Below are positions 8,887 to 18,158 of a stretch of 64,000 bases of DNA, piece by piece. This DNA is from Sphingomonadales bacterium. GTDB taxonomy: Bacteria; Pseudomonadota; Alphaproteobacteria; SMXS01. The stretch spans positions 146,821-210,820 of the forward strand of contig JALHLV010000002.1 in NCBI GenBank assembly GCA_022844405.1. The letters are read 5' to 3'. The translations under genes were made by a program, and so were the position numbers. Below the pieces are notes generated by a model. It was not told where the DNA came from. It searched no databases and saw only the letters and a program-made list of their open reading frames with translations. Numbering within the stretch: the stretch's first letter is position 1; each line of letters starts with the position of its first letter.

Positions 8887-10686
8887 ATGACCGATCCCTC
8901 GCTTATCCGTAACTTCGCGATCATCGCCCATATCGACCACGGCAAGTCGACGCTATCGGATCGCCTGATCCAGACGTGTGGCGGCCTGACCGCGCGCGAG
9001 ATGACCGAGCAGGTGCTCGACAGCATGGACATCGAGCGCGAGCGCGGCATCACCATCAAGGCGCAGACCGTGCGCCTGAACTACACGGCGAAGGACGGCA
9101 AGACCTACGTCTACAATCTGATGGACACGCCCGGCCACGTCGATTTCGCCTACGAGGTCAGCCGGTCGCTGGCGGCGTGCGAAGGCTCGGTGCTGGTGGT
9201 CGACGCGTCGCAGGGCGTGGAGGCGCAGACGCTGGCCAACGTCTACAAGGCGATCGAGAACGACCACGAGATCATCCCGGTGCTCAACAAGATCGACCTG
9301 CCGGCCGCCGAGCCGGAGCGGGTGCGCGAGCAGATCGAGGACGTCATCGGCCTCGATGCGTCCGACGCCATCGCCACCTCGGCCAAGACCGGCGTCGGCA
9401 TCGACGAGCTGCTGGAGGCCATCCACAGCCGCCTGCCGCCGCCCAAGGGCGACCGCGACGCGCCGCTCAAGGTGATGCTGGTCGACAGCTGGTACGACCC
9501 CTATCTGGGCGTCATGATCCTGGTCCGCGTCGTCGACGGCGTGCTCAAGCGCGGCCAGCAGATCCGCATGATGGCCGCGAAAACCACCCACACCATCGAG
9601 CGCGTCGGCGTGTTCACGCCCAAGCCGGAATCCATCGACGAACTCGGTCCCGGCGAGATGGGCTTCATCAACGCCGCCATCAAGGAAGTGGCCGAGACCA
9701 ATGTCGGCGACACCATCACCGAGGAAAAACGCCAGGCCGCCGAGGCGCTGCCCGGCTTCAAGCCGAGCCAGCCGGTGGTGTTCTGCGGCCTGTTCCCGAC
9801 CGACGCCGGCGAGTTCGAGGAGCTGCGCACCAGCCTGGCCAAGCTGCGCCTCAACGACGCCAGCTTCGAATACGAGATGGAGACCTCGGCCGCGCTGGGC
9901 TTCGGCTTCCGCTGCGGCTTCCTGGGCCTGCTCCACCTGGAGATCATCCAGGAGCGGCTGGAGCGCGAATTCAACCTGGACCTGATCACCACCGCGCCCA
10001 GCGTGGTCTACCGCATGCACATGACCGACGGCACCATGGTCGAGCTGCACAATCCGGCCGACATGCCCGATCCGGTGAAGATCGACCGCATCGAGGAGCC
10101 GTGGATCAAGGCCTCGATCATCGTCCCCGACGAGTATCTCGGCTCGATCCTGAAGCTGTGCGAGGACCGCCGCGGCAGCCAGATCGAGCTGACCTATGCC
10201 GGCGCCCGCGCCATGGCGGTCTACCGCCTGCCGCTGAACGAGGTGGTGTTCGACTTCTACGACCGGCTGAAGTCGGTCTCGCGCGGCTATGCCAGCTTCG
10301 ACTACAGCCTGGACGGCTACGAGGAAGGCGACCTGGTGAAGATGTCGGTGCTGGTCAATGGCGAACCGGTCGACGCGCTGTCGATGATCGTCCACCGCGG
10401 CAAGGCGGAAAACCGCGGCCGCGGCATGTGCGAGAAGCTGAAGGACCTGATCCCGAGGCAGCTGTTTAAGATCCCGATCCAGGCGGCGATCGGCGGCCGG
10501 GTCGTCGCCCGCGAAACCATCAGCGCCATGCGCAAGGACGTGACCGCCAAGTGCTATGGCGGCGACGTGACCCGCAAGAAGAAGCTGCTGGAGAAGCAGA
10601 AAGAGGGCAAGAAGCGGATGCGCACCTTCGGCAAGGTGGAGATTCCGCAGGAAGCCTTCATCGCCGCCCTGAAGATGGACGACTGA
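8887..10686 (+). CDS. lepA: Elongation factor 4 (back-translocating GTPase)
   Basis: A ribosome-associated GTPase, 599 aa, the normal LepA length. The G domain shows AHIDHGKST (P-loop), the DTPGHVDF switch and NKIDLP. It is followed by domain II, the EF-G-like domains III and V, and the LepA-specific C-terminal domain ending in [20 protein letters not shown]. The start [15 protein letters not shown] matches relatives. The frame also runs upstream to 8809 but that part is unlike the family. It probably has its own promoter. Confidence 0.98.
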   Translation: MTDPSLIRNFAIIAHIDHGKSTLSDRLIQTCGGLTAREMTEQVLDSMDIERERGITIKAQTVRLNYTAKDGKTYVYNLMDTPGHVDFAYEVSRSLAACEGSVLVVDASQGVEAQTLANVYKAIENDHEIIPVLNKIDLPAAEPERVREQIEDVIGLDASDAIATSAKTGVGIDELLEAIHSRLPPPKGDRDAPLKVMLVDSWYDPYLGVMILVRVVDGVLKRGQQIRMMAAKTTHTIERVGVFTPKPESIDELGPGEMGFINAAIKEVAETNVGDTITEEKRQAAEALPGFKPSQPVVFCGLFPTDAGEFEELRTSLAKLRLNDASFEYEMETSAALGFGFRCGFLGLLHLEIIQERLEREFNLDLITTAPSVVYRMHMTDGTMVELHNPADMPDPVKIDRIEEPWIKASIIVPDEYLGSILKLCEDRRGSQIELTYAGARAMAVYRLPLNEVVFDFYDRLKSVSRGYASFDYSLDGYEEGDLVKMSVLVNGEPVDALSMIVHRGKAENRGRGMCEKLKDLIPRQLFKIPIQAAIGGRVVARETISAMRKDVTAKCYGGDVTRKKKLLEKQKEGKKRMRTFGKVEIPQEAFIAALKMDD

Positions 10687-10697
10687 TCAGCCGTGCC

Positions 10698-11168
10698 TTA
10701 GACGGGCGGAACCGCCAGAACGGGCTCGTCCGCCCGCACCCGGTGCCGGTAGGTGACGTTGACCCGCCGCGAGCGCAGCAGGTAGAGCGTGAACATTACG
10801 CCCCAGGCGATCCAGAACAGCGCACGGGCGATGACCTCGAGGTCCATCAACAGCCCGGGCACGACGAACACGCCCAGGCTGAACAGGACGCTCGCCCAGT
10901 AGCAGGCGATCGACACCGGCGGCATGGCGCGGGCCGTCATCGGCGCCATCAGCAGGAACGGCAGGTGGAGCGCGACCTGCAGCCACATGATGCCGAAGGA
11001 CGGGTTGGCCAGTTGCTCGATGCCGTAGTGCCGCGCCACCCTCACGACGCCTTCGAGAGTGAACGCCAGGGTGAGAACCTCGACCGCGTAGACGCCGTAG
11101 AGCCAGCCGCCGAACCCATGGAGCGGGTGCAGCCGCGCGTCGTCCTCGGTGATGGCCGTCCACTTCAC
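10698..11168 (-). CDS. Small membrane protein, DUF2569-like
   Basis: From a GTG start with AGGGGGA about 6 nt upstream, the product is about 156 aa with four hydrophobic segments. The opening LHPLHGFGGWLYGVYAVEVLTL resembles the 'GGWL' N-terminus of DUF2569 membrane proteins, but the rest is too divergent for a firm call. It is convergent with lepA, with an 11-bp gap. The open frame extends further upstream, but those residues have no membrane or family character. Function unknown. Confidence 0.65.
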   Translation of the reverse strand: MKWTAITEDDARLHPLHGFGGWLYGVYAVEVLTLAFTLEGVVRVARHYGIEQLANPSFGIMWLQVALHLPFLLMAPMTARAMPPVSIACYWASVLFSLGVFVVPGLLMDLEVIARALFWIAWGVMFTLYLLRSRRVNVTYRHRVRADEPVLAVPPV

Positions 11169-11250
11169 CGGCGTTCCCCCTGCCGCGATGCCGCCCCAGA
11201 CTACGCCAATCCGGAACCCGAACAAAATGCCGCGAAACGGGCCGGAAACA

Positions 11251-11278
11251 TTGCCAGCGGCGCGTGATCGGCTATAGT
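11251..11278 (+). promoter_or_regulatory. Promoter of tRNA-Ser
   Basis: TTGCCA (11251-11256), a 16-base spacer and TATAGT (11273-11278) lie 13 bases upstream of the mature tRNA 5' end. Confidence 0.6.
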
Positions 11279-11291
11279 GCGCCGCGTTCGC

Positions 11292-11381
11292 GGAGGGGTG
11301 GCCGAGCGGTTGAAGGCGCACGCCTGGAAAGTGTGTAAGGGTGCAAGCCCTTCGTGGGTTCGAATCCCATCCCCTCCGCCA
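11292..11381 (+). tRNA. tRNA-Ser (anticodon GGA)
   Basis: A 90-nt class II tRNA. The acceptor stem is GGAGGGG/CCCCTCC with discriminator G and an encoded CCA (11379-11381). The anticodon loop CTGGAAA gives GGA, a long variable arm follows (GTGTAAGGGTGCAAGCCC region), and the T arm has loop TTCGAAT. The A+T-richer selenocysteine island begins shortly after it; tRNA-Ser genes are frequent integration targets. Confidence 0.97.
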
Positions 11382-11626
11382 GTTCTATCCTATTGTTTTC
11401 ACGATTTGTTTTTGACTTCAAAGTGGGAAGGCCGTCTTGATCGTTCAGGGATTTCTTCCAGTTTGGGGGATATCCGATGCGAGAGCGGATTGGTGACCCA
11501 CATTTGATTGGTCCCCAATCAAATCCCAGACGCCCTCTGATGGCCAGCTCAAGGAAGCGCTCCAGTTCATCCATGGATCAGGCCCAGCCAGTCGCATCCC
11601 GCCGCTCGCCGACTTGCCGGCCGCAG

Positions 11627-12043
11627 TCAGCCCATGGGTGGATTTTTCGGGAAACGGGGCAGCCCATCATTCGATGGCATCCACGGCTGGGCGCTTTCGC
11701 ACCAGATGTGCATGGACGGCTTCATGATCTCTGGATCATCCAGGCTTCCCGCCTTGACGATCCATATGCCAGGTGCCGCCTTCAGCTCGCTGAACAGGGG
11801 GGTGCCGCAATTCGGGCAGAACTTGCGACTGACAACATTGCCTGATTCCGCGGCCACGTCGAAGGCCCTGGGCTCGCCCGCCGTGAGCCGGAACGAAGCA
11901 GCCGGCACGGCGAGGACCGAGCTGAACCCGGTACCCGAGGCGTACTGGCAATCGCGGCAATGGCAATGCGCGGCAAAAATGGGTTCGGCACTCGCCTCGT
12001 AGCGGATCTGGCCGCAACGGCATCCTCCGGTGAACGACATCAT
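11627..12043 (-). CDS. GFA (glutathione-dependent formaldehyde-activating)/CENP-V family protein
   Basis: A 138-residue zinc protein with the family ligands in order: CRCG (near residue 9), CHCRDC (near 27) and CPNCG (near 77), plus the conserved ASGTGFS segment. Family members include the glutathione-hydroxymethyl-forming enzyme of formaldehyde metabolism, but most small paralogues have unknown substrates. AGGGAGG lies 4-7 nt before two adjacent ATG codons. It is the minus-strand gene downstream of the AhpD-like selenoprotein. Confidence 0.85.
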   Translation of the reverse strand: MMSFTGGCRCGQIRYEASAEPIFAAHCHCRDCQYASGTGFSSVLAVPAASFRLTAGEPRAFDVAAESGNVVSRKFCPNCGTPLFSELKAAPGIWIVKAGSLDDPEIMKPSMHIWCESAQPWMPSNDGLPRFPKNPPMG

Positions 12044-12181
12044 CTAACCTCCCTGCTGGATCACGCCACAGTACCGCCTGCTTCGAGCAATGCTTGCCGC
12101 CAGGCATGCGGCAGTGTACGTGGCCTTACTTGTGCCGCCAGCGATAAGAGAACGGCTCGCCGAGAAGGCTTCAGAGCTGCC

Positions 12182-13360
12182 TCATTCGCCGTCGATACCA
12201 GGTGTTCTGGCCGCCATGCCGAACGAATTAAGGCCAAGATTTTCGCGGAGATCGGTCGTCGCATCAGTCGCCATTGCGTCAAGCGGAATGCCTGTTGCAT
12301 CGGCGACCCGCACCATGCGCTCGAAGTTCCCTACGACGGCGGCGGCATCGACGAATCCATCGCCCCCCACGGCCGCAATTACTGCCGCACGGGCATCGGC
12401 CAGTTCCCCGTCGCTCCCCGAAATGACGGCCTCGGCGAAACGCGCGAGGGTTTTGCCATGCGGCACCCGGTCATCTACCGCATCGGCACCAATGACAACG
12501 CCAGACAAATCGACCTCCTCGCCCTTTGTTCCCATGCTCAAACTGAGCATCATCGCGTGCGAGGCGGTTCAATAGAAACAGTCGTTAATCGCAGACACGC
12601 GTGCCGCGAGGAGTTCCAACTGTTCGCGGCCGAGCGTCCGTCCGTGCGAGAAGTCAGTCGCTCGGTCAAGGGGAATGTATTGGGCGGCGCTGAGAATGCG
12701 CAGGTCGCGTACAGCATCGGGCACCAGGCTCATGGCCCGCAGTCCATAGTAGATGCTGCTGTCATCCCATAAATCGTCATTTGGTGGCGCCGGCTGGCGG
12801 GCCGGCATCATGGCCACGAAGGCATCGCCGGCAGGTTCGACCTCAGGGCGAATGCGGCTGGGTTCGCCGGCAAGGGGTGCTGGTAATCGATGGAGCGGTA
12901 CGCCCAGACCTCGACACGCCTGGTCAATGCTGCGCAGTGCAACACCGATGCCGAGAGCCTCCACATAATGCGCGTCGCTCAGTCCTGCGCTTGCAAGGCG
13001 TTCAATCGCCGTGGCCGTCATCCGCGTGGGGTTGGTCATCGCGAGATGAAGAATATCGATAATCTCTACCGGCAGCACGCCGTCATGGACTGGATCGGTT
13101 ACGTGAGTGCCCACAATAGAATAGGGACTCAGCGCGGCCTTGCGTTCTTCACAGAAACTACATTTGTGGACCGTCCGCGAATTCGCCGCGATGGCGACCC
13201 GTTCCGCGCCGGTCCACCACGCACCTGGCATGGCAAGGCGAGTCAGGAACAGCGCGTGAGCGCCAATGATGTCGTCGCGAACCGGCACCTGACAATGGCC
13301 CATATCCTCAATGACGGATTGAAGAATTGCGTCATCGGCTACCTGATCGGTTCTCGGCAT
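12182..13360 (-). CDS. AhpD-like selenoprotein with CxxU motif (UGA = Sec)
   Basis: The frame is interrupted by UGA at 12571-12569 exactly where a second redox residue belongs: INDCFY-U-TASHAMM, the C-x-x-C motif of AhpD/carboxymuconolactone decarboxylase domains with Sec for the second Cys. Reading through gives 392 aa from ATG 13360, with Sec at residue 264. The protein has two AhpD-like halves: an N-terminal one with CSFC (Cys67/70) and a C-terminal one with CFYU. Such proteins are peroxide- or disulfide-reducing enzymes using thiol/selenol chemistry; the substrate is unknown. A SECIS-like hairpin follows. The start has GGGAG 12 nt upstream; an upstream ATG at 13429 is also possible. It lies downstream of selB in the same direction. 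Confidence 0.9.
12534..12550 (-). promoter_or_regulatory. Bacterial SECIS-like hairpin of the AhpD-like gene
   Basis: On the coding strand ATGCTCA-GTT-TGAGCAT forms a perfect 7-bp stem with a GUU loop. The loop G lies 26 nt after the UGA, inside the 16-37 nt window known for bacterial SECIS elements, which need a G at the start of the apical loop to bind SelB. Confidence 0.8.
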
Positions 13361-13476
13361 GGAATTTGCCCGCTCCCTTTGAACCCCAAGGGTTAATCTT
13401 ACGCCACCATCGGCGTCAGCACCAATCATTGGAGTGCCACGGGAAGAGATTGCGCGATGGTGGTTCTGTATAGCTG

Positions 13477-15369
13477 CTAACCCTGGAAAATACGGACGTC
13501 TTCGCGGCGCCGCGTTATCTTTTTCTTGTCGAGATACTCAAGCAGCGGTTGAAGATATTTGCGCGTCACGCCGAGATGTTCCCGTGCTTCGCCCAATCGG
13601 AACTGGGCAGGAGGCGGCCAGGCCCTACGCAGGGACGTTACCGCCTGCTCGATATCCACTACATGAAACAGAAACAGGTTTTTGCGCTTGAAGTCGTACA
13701 ACGGCACCAGGCGGCCGGTCTCGATCAGGAGTTCGATCCGGGAGGCGTTGCGCTTGTCGTTTGCAAGGACCTCCTCCATGGTTGGGGGCATCAGCGGGAT
13801 TTCCCGGATCTTGGCTTCCAGCTGCTGAATTCGGCCACGCTCGGTGCCGTCAAGCCCCGCCAAGGGGTCGAAACCCCTGACGCCAATCCGGTCACCATTC
13901 GAATCCAGGTCGCCCCGGGCACAAAGCGCAGCGATTACAAGATCACCTGATGGCTTGGAGATGCCAAGTTTCTCGACCAACTGGAGGCGTGTAATTCCGA
14001 TGCGCGTCGGGAAAGCCAGGTGATGGGCCTGGACGAGTTTGATCGCCATTTGTGAGAGCATCTCGGCCTGGCGGGGCGCCAGAACGTGCCCTTCCATGCT
14101 GATAAGCGCCTGGCCATTGGTCAGAGCGAATCGCACGTCCTCGACAGGGGTCCCAAAGCGCTCCGCCATCATCGTCAGCGTAGTGCCGCCTGGTCCAGCC
14201 TGTTCCGCGACGGCCAGAACAGCGCTTTGCCGGTCACTACCGCTGGCGGCCAAAAGCTGCGCAATGGCGGTCTGATCATGCCGTTTCACGCAGGTGGCGC
14301 GTGTATTCAGAAAACGCCCGCCGCCGACGGTTTCGAGCGGCGAAATGGTTCTGACAATGAAGTGGTCCTGATCCCACGCAGCCTCGGGCGGTTTCATCCT
14401 GAACTGGACGATTGCGCTCTCCCCCGGATTGAGATCGTCGCGGTCAAGTATGCGCAGGTTGACGATGGTCTCCCTGGTGCCGTAAAGCAGCCGAACGGGC
14501 TTACCATTGTGAAGGCTTGTCTCTATGTCGCGCGCCATCTGCAGCGTCGCCGTCCACCATTCGGATCGGGCGAGCCAACCTGGAGACGCCAACGATTGAC
14601 CTCGCTTTAGCCTGACCCCGCTTTCGACCCGGAGATTAACCGCTACTCTTTGTCCCGGCGCCGCCCGTACTGCTTCCGCTCCGTGGACCTCGAGGCGGCG
14701 CACCTTTGCAGCAATGCCCAGATCGGGCACTTCGGCTTCGTCGCCCACTTCCAGACTTCCGGCGCGCAATGTTCCAGTAACCACGGTGCCGAACCCTGGC
14801 ATCGTGAACACCCGGTCAAACGGCAGATAGAATTTTCCTGTGTCAGGCCGTTTTGTCCTTTCGGCGAACAGGTCATCGAGCGCGGCGACCAGACTGGCAA
14901 GCCCCTCGCCGGTGCGCGCGCAAACCGGAACGATCGCCGCACTTTCAAATCCCATGCGCGCAAGGTCTTCACCTATGGCCGTTTGCCGTACCGTCAGGTC
15001 GCTGGCTGTGACCAGATCAGTTTTAGTGAGGGCGATGACCGACCTTGTGATGCCCAGAAGAGAGATGATCCGAAGGTGTTCGCGGGTCTGAGGCATGATC
15101 CCCTCGTTCGCAGCAATGCAGACGAGCGCAGCGTCAATTCCCGTCGCGCCTGAGATCATGGTGCGGACAAAATCAGCGTGTCCCGGAGAGTCGATGAAGT
15201 CGATCAGACCTGTAGACGTCTTGAGATAGGCAAACCCCAGTACGATGGTCAGTCCGCGTTCGCGTTCTTCGGGAAGGCGGTCCGTTTCGATGCCGGTCAA
15301 GGCTTTGACCAGCGTAGTCTTGCCATGATCAACATGGCCGATAACGCCGATCGACAGATGCTCATCCAC
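13477..15369 (-). CDS. selB: Selenocysteine-specific elongation factor SelB
   Basis: Delivers Sec-tRNA-Sec to ribosomes stalled at UGA by binding the SECIS hairpin. 630 aa, full length. The EF-Tu-like GTPase domain (about 1-170) shows GHVDHGKT, DSPGHADF and TKTDLV. Domains II-III follow, then C-terminal winged helices that bind SECIS, ending in GVTRKYLQPLLEYLDKKK. selA ends 5 nt upstream, so the two are co-transcribed. SelB here must recognise the GUU-loop hairpins seen in four genes of the island. Confidence 0.97.
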   Translation of the reverse strand: MDEHLSIGVIGHVDHGKTTLVKALTGIETDRLPEERERGLTIVLGFAYLKTSTGLIDFIDSPGHADFVRTMISGATGIDAALVCIAANEGIMPQTREHLRIISLLGITRSVIALTKTDLVTASDLTVRQTAIGEDLARMGFESAAIVPVCARTGEGLASLVAALDDLFAERTKRPDTGKFYLPFDRVFTMPGFGTVVTGTLRAGSLEVGDEAEVPDLGIAAKVRRLEVHGAEAVRAAPGQRVAVNLRVESGVRLKRGQSLASPGWLARSEWWTATLQMARDIETSLHNGKPVRLLYGTRETIVNLRILDRDDLNPGESAIVQFRMKPPEAAWDQDHFIVRTISPLETVGGGRFLNTRATCVKRHDQTAIAQLLAASGSDRQSAVLAVAEQAGPGGTTLTMMAERFGTPVEDVRFALTNGQALISMEGHVLAPRQAEMLSQMAIKLVQAHHLAFPTRIGITRLQLVEKLGISKPSGDLVIAALCARGDLDSNGDRIGVRGFDPLAGLDGTERGRIQQLEAKIREIPLMPPTMEEVLANDKRNASRIELLIETGRLVPLYDFKRKNLFLFHVVDIEQAVTSLRRAWPPPAQFRLGEAREHLGVTRKYLQPLLEYLDKKKITRRREDVRIFQG

Positions 15370-15374
15370 CGGAA

Positions 15375-16766
15375 TCAGCCACTGTCGGCTATGGCGGCGA
15401 TCGCGCCTGCGATGTCAGCGATGTCGTCGTCCATCAGCGTGCGGACATCCAGGGTAAAACACTCGCCGATAATCCTGCCGATGATCGCTGGCTCGTGGGC
15501 CCTTAACGCGGCAGTCAAATGCTCCGCGGAAATGCCCTCCAGCGTAATCCTCACGCCGACGGACTCAAGGTCAACCCCGGGAAGCGACCCGCCCCCCGCC
15601 TTCGATTGTACATGCGCTACCTCGGCCTTGGCTCCGGCGACAGAAGTGATCGCCTTTGCAAGCTTTCGGGCCTGTTTTGCAAGATCCGATGGGTCGGCTG
15701 TGAGCATCCTCAGCACAGGGATATCTTTGAGTGGATTGTGTGGTGCGCGGTAGAGCCGCAGCGTCGCCTCGAGAGCCGCAAGCGAAAGCTTGTCGACCCG
15801 CATCGCCCGCAACAGCGGGTTCTTGCGAATTTTCGCGAGCAATGAGGATCTTCCGACCATGATCCCGCATTGCGGCCCGCCGAGCAGTTTGTCGCCGGAG
15901 AATGTCACCAGATCGACCCCGGACCGGATGCTCTGGGAAACCGTTGGCTCGTCACCAAGACCATGGGCGGCCAGGTCGACGATAGTGCCGCTGCCCAGAT
16001 CCTCGACAAGAAGAAGTCCATTTTTGTGGGCCAGGTCGGCAAGGGTGGCCAGCGAAGGCTTTGTGGTGAACCCGACGAGCCTGTAGTTGCTGGTATGGGT
16101 GCGCAGAATGACGGCAGTTTCTTCGCCTATGGCTCCTTCGTAGTCGGCAAGGTGCGTCCTGTTGGTCGTTCCGACTTCGTGCAATCGAGCGCCGTTCTGA
16201 GAAATGACGTCAGGCACCCGAAATGAACCGCCTATTTCGACCAGTTCACCGCGTGAGACGATTACCTCCCGGTTCCGCGCGAATGTAGCCATGGCGATGG
16301 TCACCGCCGCCGCACAATTGTTAACGACAACCGCGTCCTCGGCGCCGGTCAACTCGCACAGAATATCCCGGACATGATCGTAGCGGGAGCCGCGCGCGCC
16401 CTTCTCGAGGTCGTATTCGATGTTGGCATAGCCCCGGGCCACGTCCTCCATGGCGGCAATCGCCTCTGGGGCCAACGGTGCCCGTCCCAGGTTTGTATGG
16501 ATGATAATCCCGGTGCCATTTATGACGCGGCGGAGATTTGAGCGCCTTCTCGCTTCGAGCACTTGTTCCAGTCGGTTGACAAAGGTGTCTGACTCAAAAT
16601 CGGGCAGACTACCTCCATCCGTCAGATCGCGCCTGACCCTGTCGAACAGTTCCCGAAGCGCCGCGACAAGCTCAGCACGGGACCAATGCTCACGGAGGCC
16701 GGTAACCGCAGGCGATTCCAACACTTCGTTGACTTGGGGAATCCGCCTGAAGAGCTTCTTATCCAT
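15375..16766 (-). CDS. selA: L-seryl-tRNA(Sec) selenium transferase
   Basis: A PLP enzyme converting Ser-tRNA-Sec to Sec-tRNA-Sec with selenophosphate. From ATG 16766 it is 463 aa, the same length as E. coli SelA. The N-terminal RRIPQVNEVL segment, the RVINGTGIIIHTNLGRAPL block and the lysine segment TFSGDKLLGGPQCG that binds PLP are all visible. An alternative TTG at 16808 would add 14 residues; neither start has a strong Shine-Dalgarno. It lies between selD (65-bp gap) and selB (5-bp gap). Confidence 0.97.
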   Translation of the reverse strand: MDKKLFRRIPQVNEVLESPAVTGLREHWSRAELVAALRELFDRVRRDLTDGGSLPDFESDTFVNRLEQVLEARRRSNLRRVINGTGIIIHTNLGRAPLAPEAIAAMEDVARGYANIEYDLEKGARGSRYDHVRDILCELTGAEDAVVVNNCAAAVTIAMATFARNREVIVSRGELVEIGGSFRVPDVISQNGARLHEVGTTNRTHLADYEGAIGEETAVILRTHTSNYRLVGFTTKPSLATLADLAHKNGLLLVEDLGSGTIVDLAAHGLGDEPTVSQSIRSGVDLVTFSGDKLLGGPQCGIMVGRSSLLAKIRKNPLLRAMRVDKLSLAALEATLRLYRAPHNPLKDIPVLRMLTADPSDLAKQARKLAKAITSVAGAKAEVAHVQSKAGGGSLPGVDLESVGVRITLEGISAEHLTAALRAHEPAIIGRIIGECFTLDVRTLMDDDIADIAGAIAAIADSG

Positions 16767-16831
16767 TGAACTGATTGTATCCCGCTTTCTCCCGACGATC
16801 CTAGACAAAGCAGGCGCAATTCCAACGGCAA

Positions 16832-17896
16832 TTAGTCCGCAACAATTGTGCCGGTTGGCCCCTCGGTTACCTCACCGATATGCCACACCTGTTCGCCTGC
16901 CTCATGGAAGGCCGTCAATACGCGGCTCAGCGCTTCCGGCGCGACAGCGACCAGAAGTCCGCCAGACGTTTGCGGATCATATATCAGGCCGTGCCGCGCG
17001 GTCTGTCCGTTGGCTGTCTGGCTCACCCATTGACCGTAATAGTCTCGGTTCCGGTCCAACCCGCCTGAGCCAATGCCCTGCCCCAGCAAGCCTTCAGCGC
17101 CTGCCAGCACAGGTAATTCAGCCAGCCGGAATCGCATTGATACACCGGACAGATCGGCCATTTCGTGCGCATGTCCGGCTAGGGAAAAACCGGTTACGTC
17201 GGTGACTGCGTGGACGTCCAGACCGCCGCTGGTTCTGAGCAGCTTGACTGATTGGGCGCTTAGGCGCGTCATACTGTCGATGGCCGCTCGTATGGACTCG
17301 CCGCTCGCCAAACCGCGCTTTAGGGCCGTCGCGATGATACCTGTTCCCAGCGGCTTGGTGAGCAGTAGCTGATCGCCCGGCCTTGCGCCCTCATTCCGAT
17401 AAATTTTATCGAGTTCCACCAATCCGACGACAGCCAGGCCATACTTGGGTTCGTGATCGGTTATCGTGTGGCCGCCCGCGACGACCGCCCCCGCTTCGAG
17501 CACCTTGTCCGCCCCGCCACGCAGTATGTCGCCAAGAATCCGAGGGTCCATGTCCTTCGGGAAAGCGGCTAGATTGATCGCGAGGACCGGCCGCCCGCCC
17601 ATCGCGTAGACGTCCGACAATGCATTGGCTGCCGCAATCGCGCCAAATTCATACGGGTCATCAACGATGGGTGCAAAGAAGTCTGCTGTCAGGACAAGGG
17701 CTTGCTTATCATCCAATTTCAGCACAGCAGCATCGTCGGGTGCGCTCAACCCTCTGAGCACATCCGGGAAGTCCGCTTGCGGAAACATCAATTTCAATGG
17801 TCGCAAAACTTGCGACAGGTCCTCTGGCCCTAACTTGCCGGCTCAACCAGCCGACATAGCAAATTGGGTCAGGCGAACGTCAGCCCGATCCGTCAT
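16832..17896 (-). CDS. selD: Selenophosphate synthetase SelD, itself a selenoprotein (Sec18)
   Basis: Makes selenophosphate from selenide and ATP for SelA. From ATG 17896 (AAGGAG 10 nt upstream) the protein reads RLTQFAMSAG-U-AGKLGPEDL, with UGA at 17845-17843 in the position of the catalytic Cys (E. coli Cys17) and the conserved Lys three residues later. The total is 354 aa with Sec at residue 18. Without readthrough a call would begin near 17806 and lose the active site. Downstream blocks AADFFAPIVDD-like, NALSDVYAMGG, GHTITDHEPKYG and DPQTSGGLLVAV are typical. A SECIS-like hairpin follows the UGA. The 5' codons overlap the end of a short upstream frame (ATGA). Confidence 0.93.
17800..17816 (-). 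promoter_or_regulatory. Bacterial SECIS-like hairpin of selD
   Basis: On the coding strand GTCGCAA-GTT-TTGCGAC is a perfect 7-bp stem with a GUU loop beginning 34 nt after the UGA. The loop is identical to that in the AhpD-like gene. Confidence 0.8.
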
Positions 17897-18027
17897 GCCT
17901 TGATGACTCCTTGCAAGTTGAACACCCGGAACTTGTAGCGGTTCACCTTATTGGCGTCCACACGCCTTGACTTTGGTCCCGTAGGTAGCGAACGATCTCC
18001 CGCATAGGGCGAACGGCCATATTGCTT

Positions 18028-18121
18028 GGAGACGACTGGAGTCTGGTGGCTTCCACGGCCTTCAAAGCCGATGACACGTAGCGATACGTGTGGTGGGTTC
18101 GATTCCCATCCGTCTCCGCCA
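18028..18121 (+). tRNA. selC: tRNA-Sec (anticodon UCA)
   Basis: A 94-nt tRNA. The anticodon loop CTTCAAA carries TCA, which reads UGA. The 5' end GGAGACG pairs with CGTCTCC, the D arm is long, the variable arm is an exceptionally regular 6-bp hairpin (ACACGT-AGCGAT-ACGTGT), and the T arm and GCCA end are present. These are tRNA-Sec features. It is divergent from selD and sits directly upstream of the thioredoxin-fusion gene. A short perfect hairpin (18125-18141) follows the CCA and may mark processing. Confidence 0.95.
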
Positions 18122-18158
18122 ACTGCTTGCGGCACGCAAGCCGAGAGAGGAACAGACC

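Noticed and set aside
8953..10395. 480-codon open frame antisense to lepA
   Set aside because: Shadow of a certain essential gene; low-complexity Leu/Val/Ala/Asp/Gln product.
11277..11574. Short frames over tRNA-Ser giving GMGFEPTKGLHPYTLSRR-like peptides
   Set aside because: This is the well-known false protein produced by translating a tRNA-Ser gene.
12061..12300. Short minus-strand frame after the AhpD-like selenoprotein
   Set aside because: It overlaps the selenoprotein's C-terminal coding part and shows no ribosome site or family motif.
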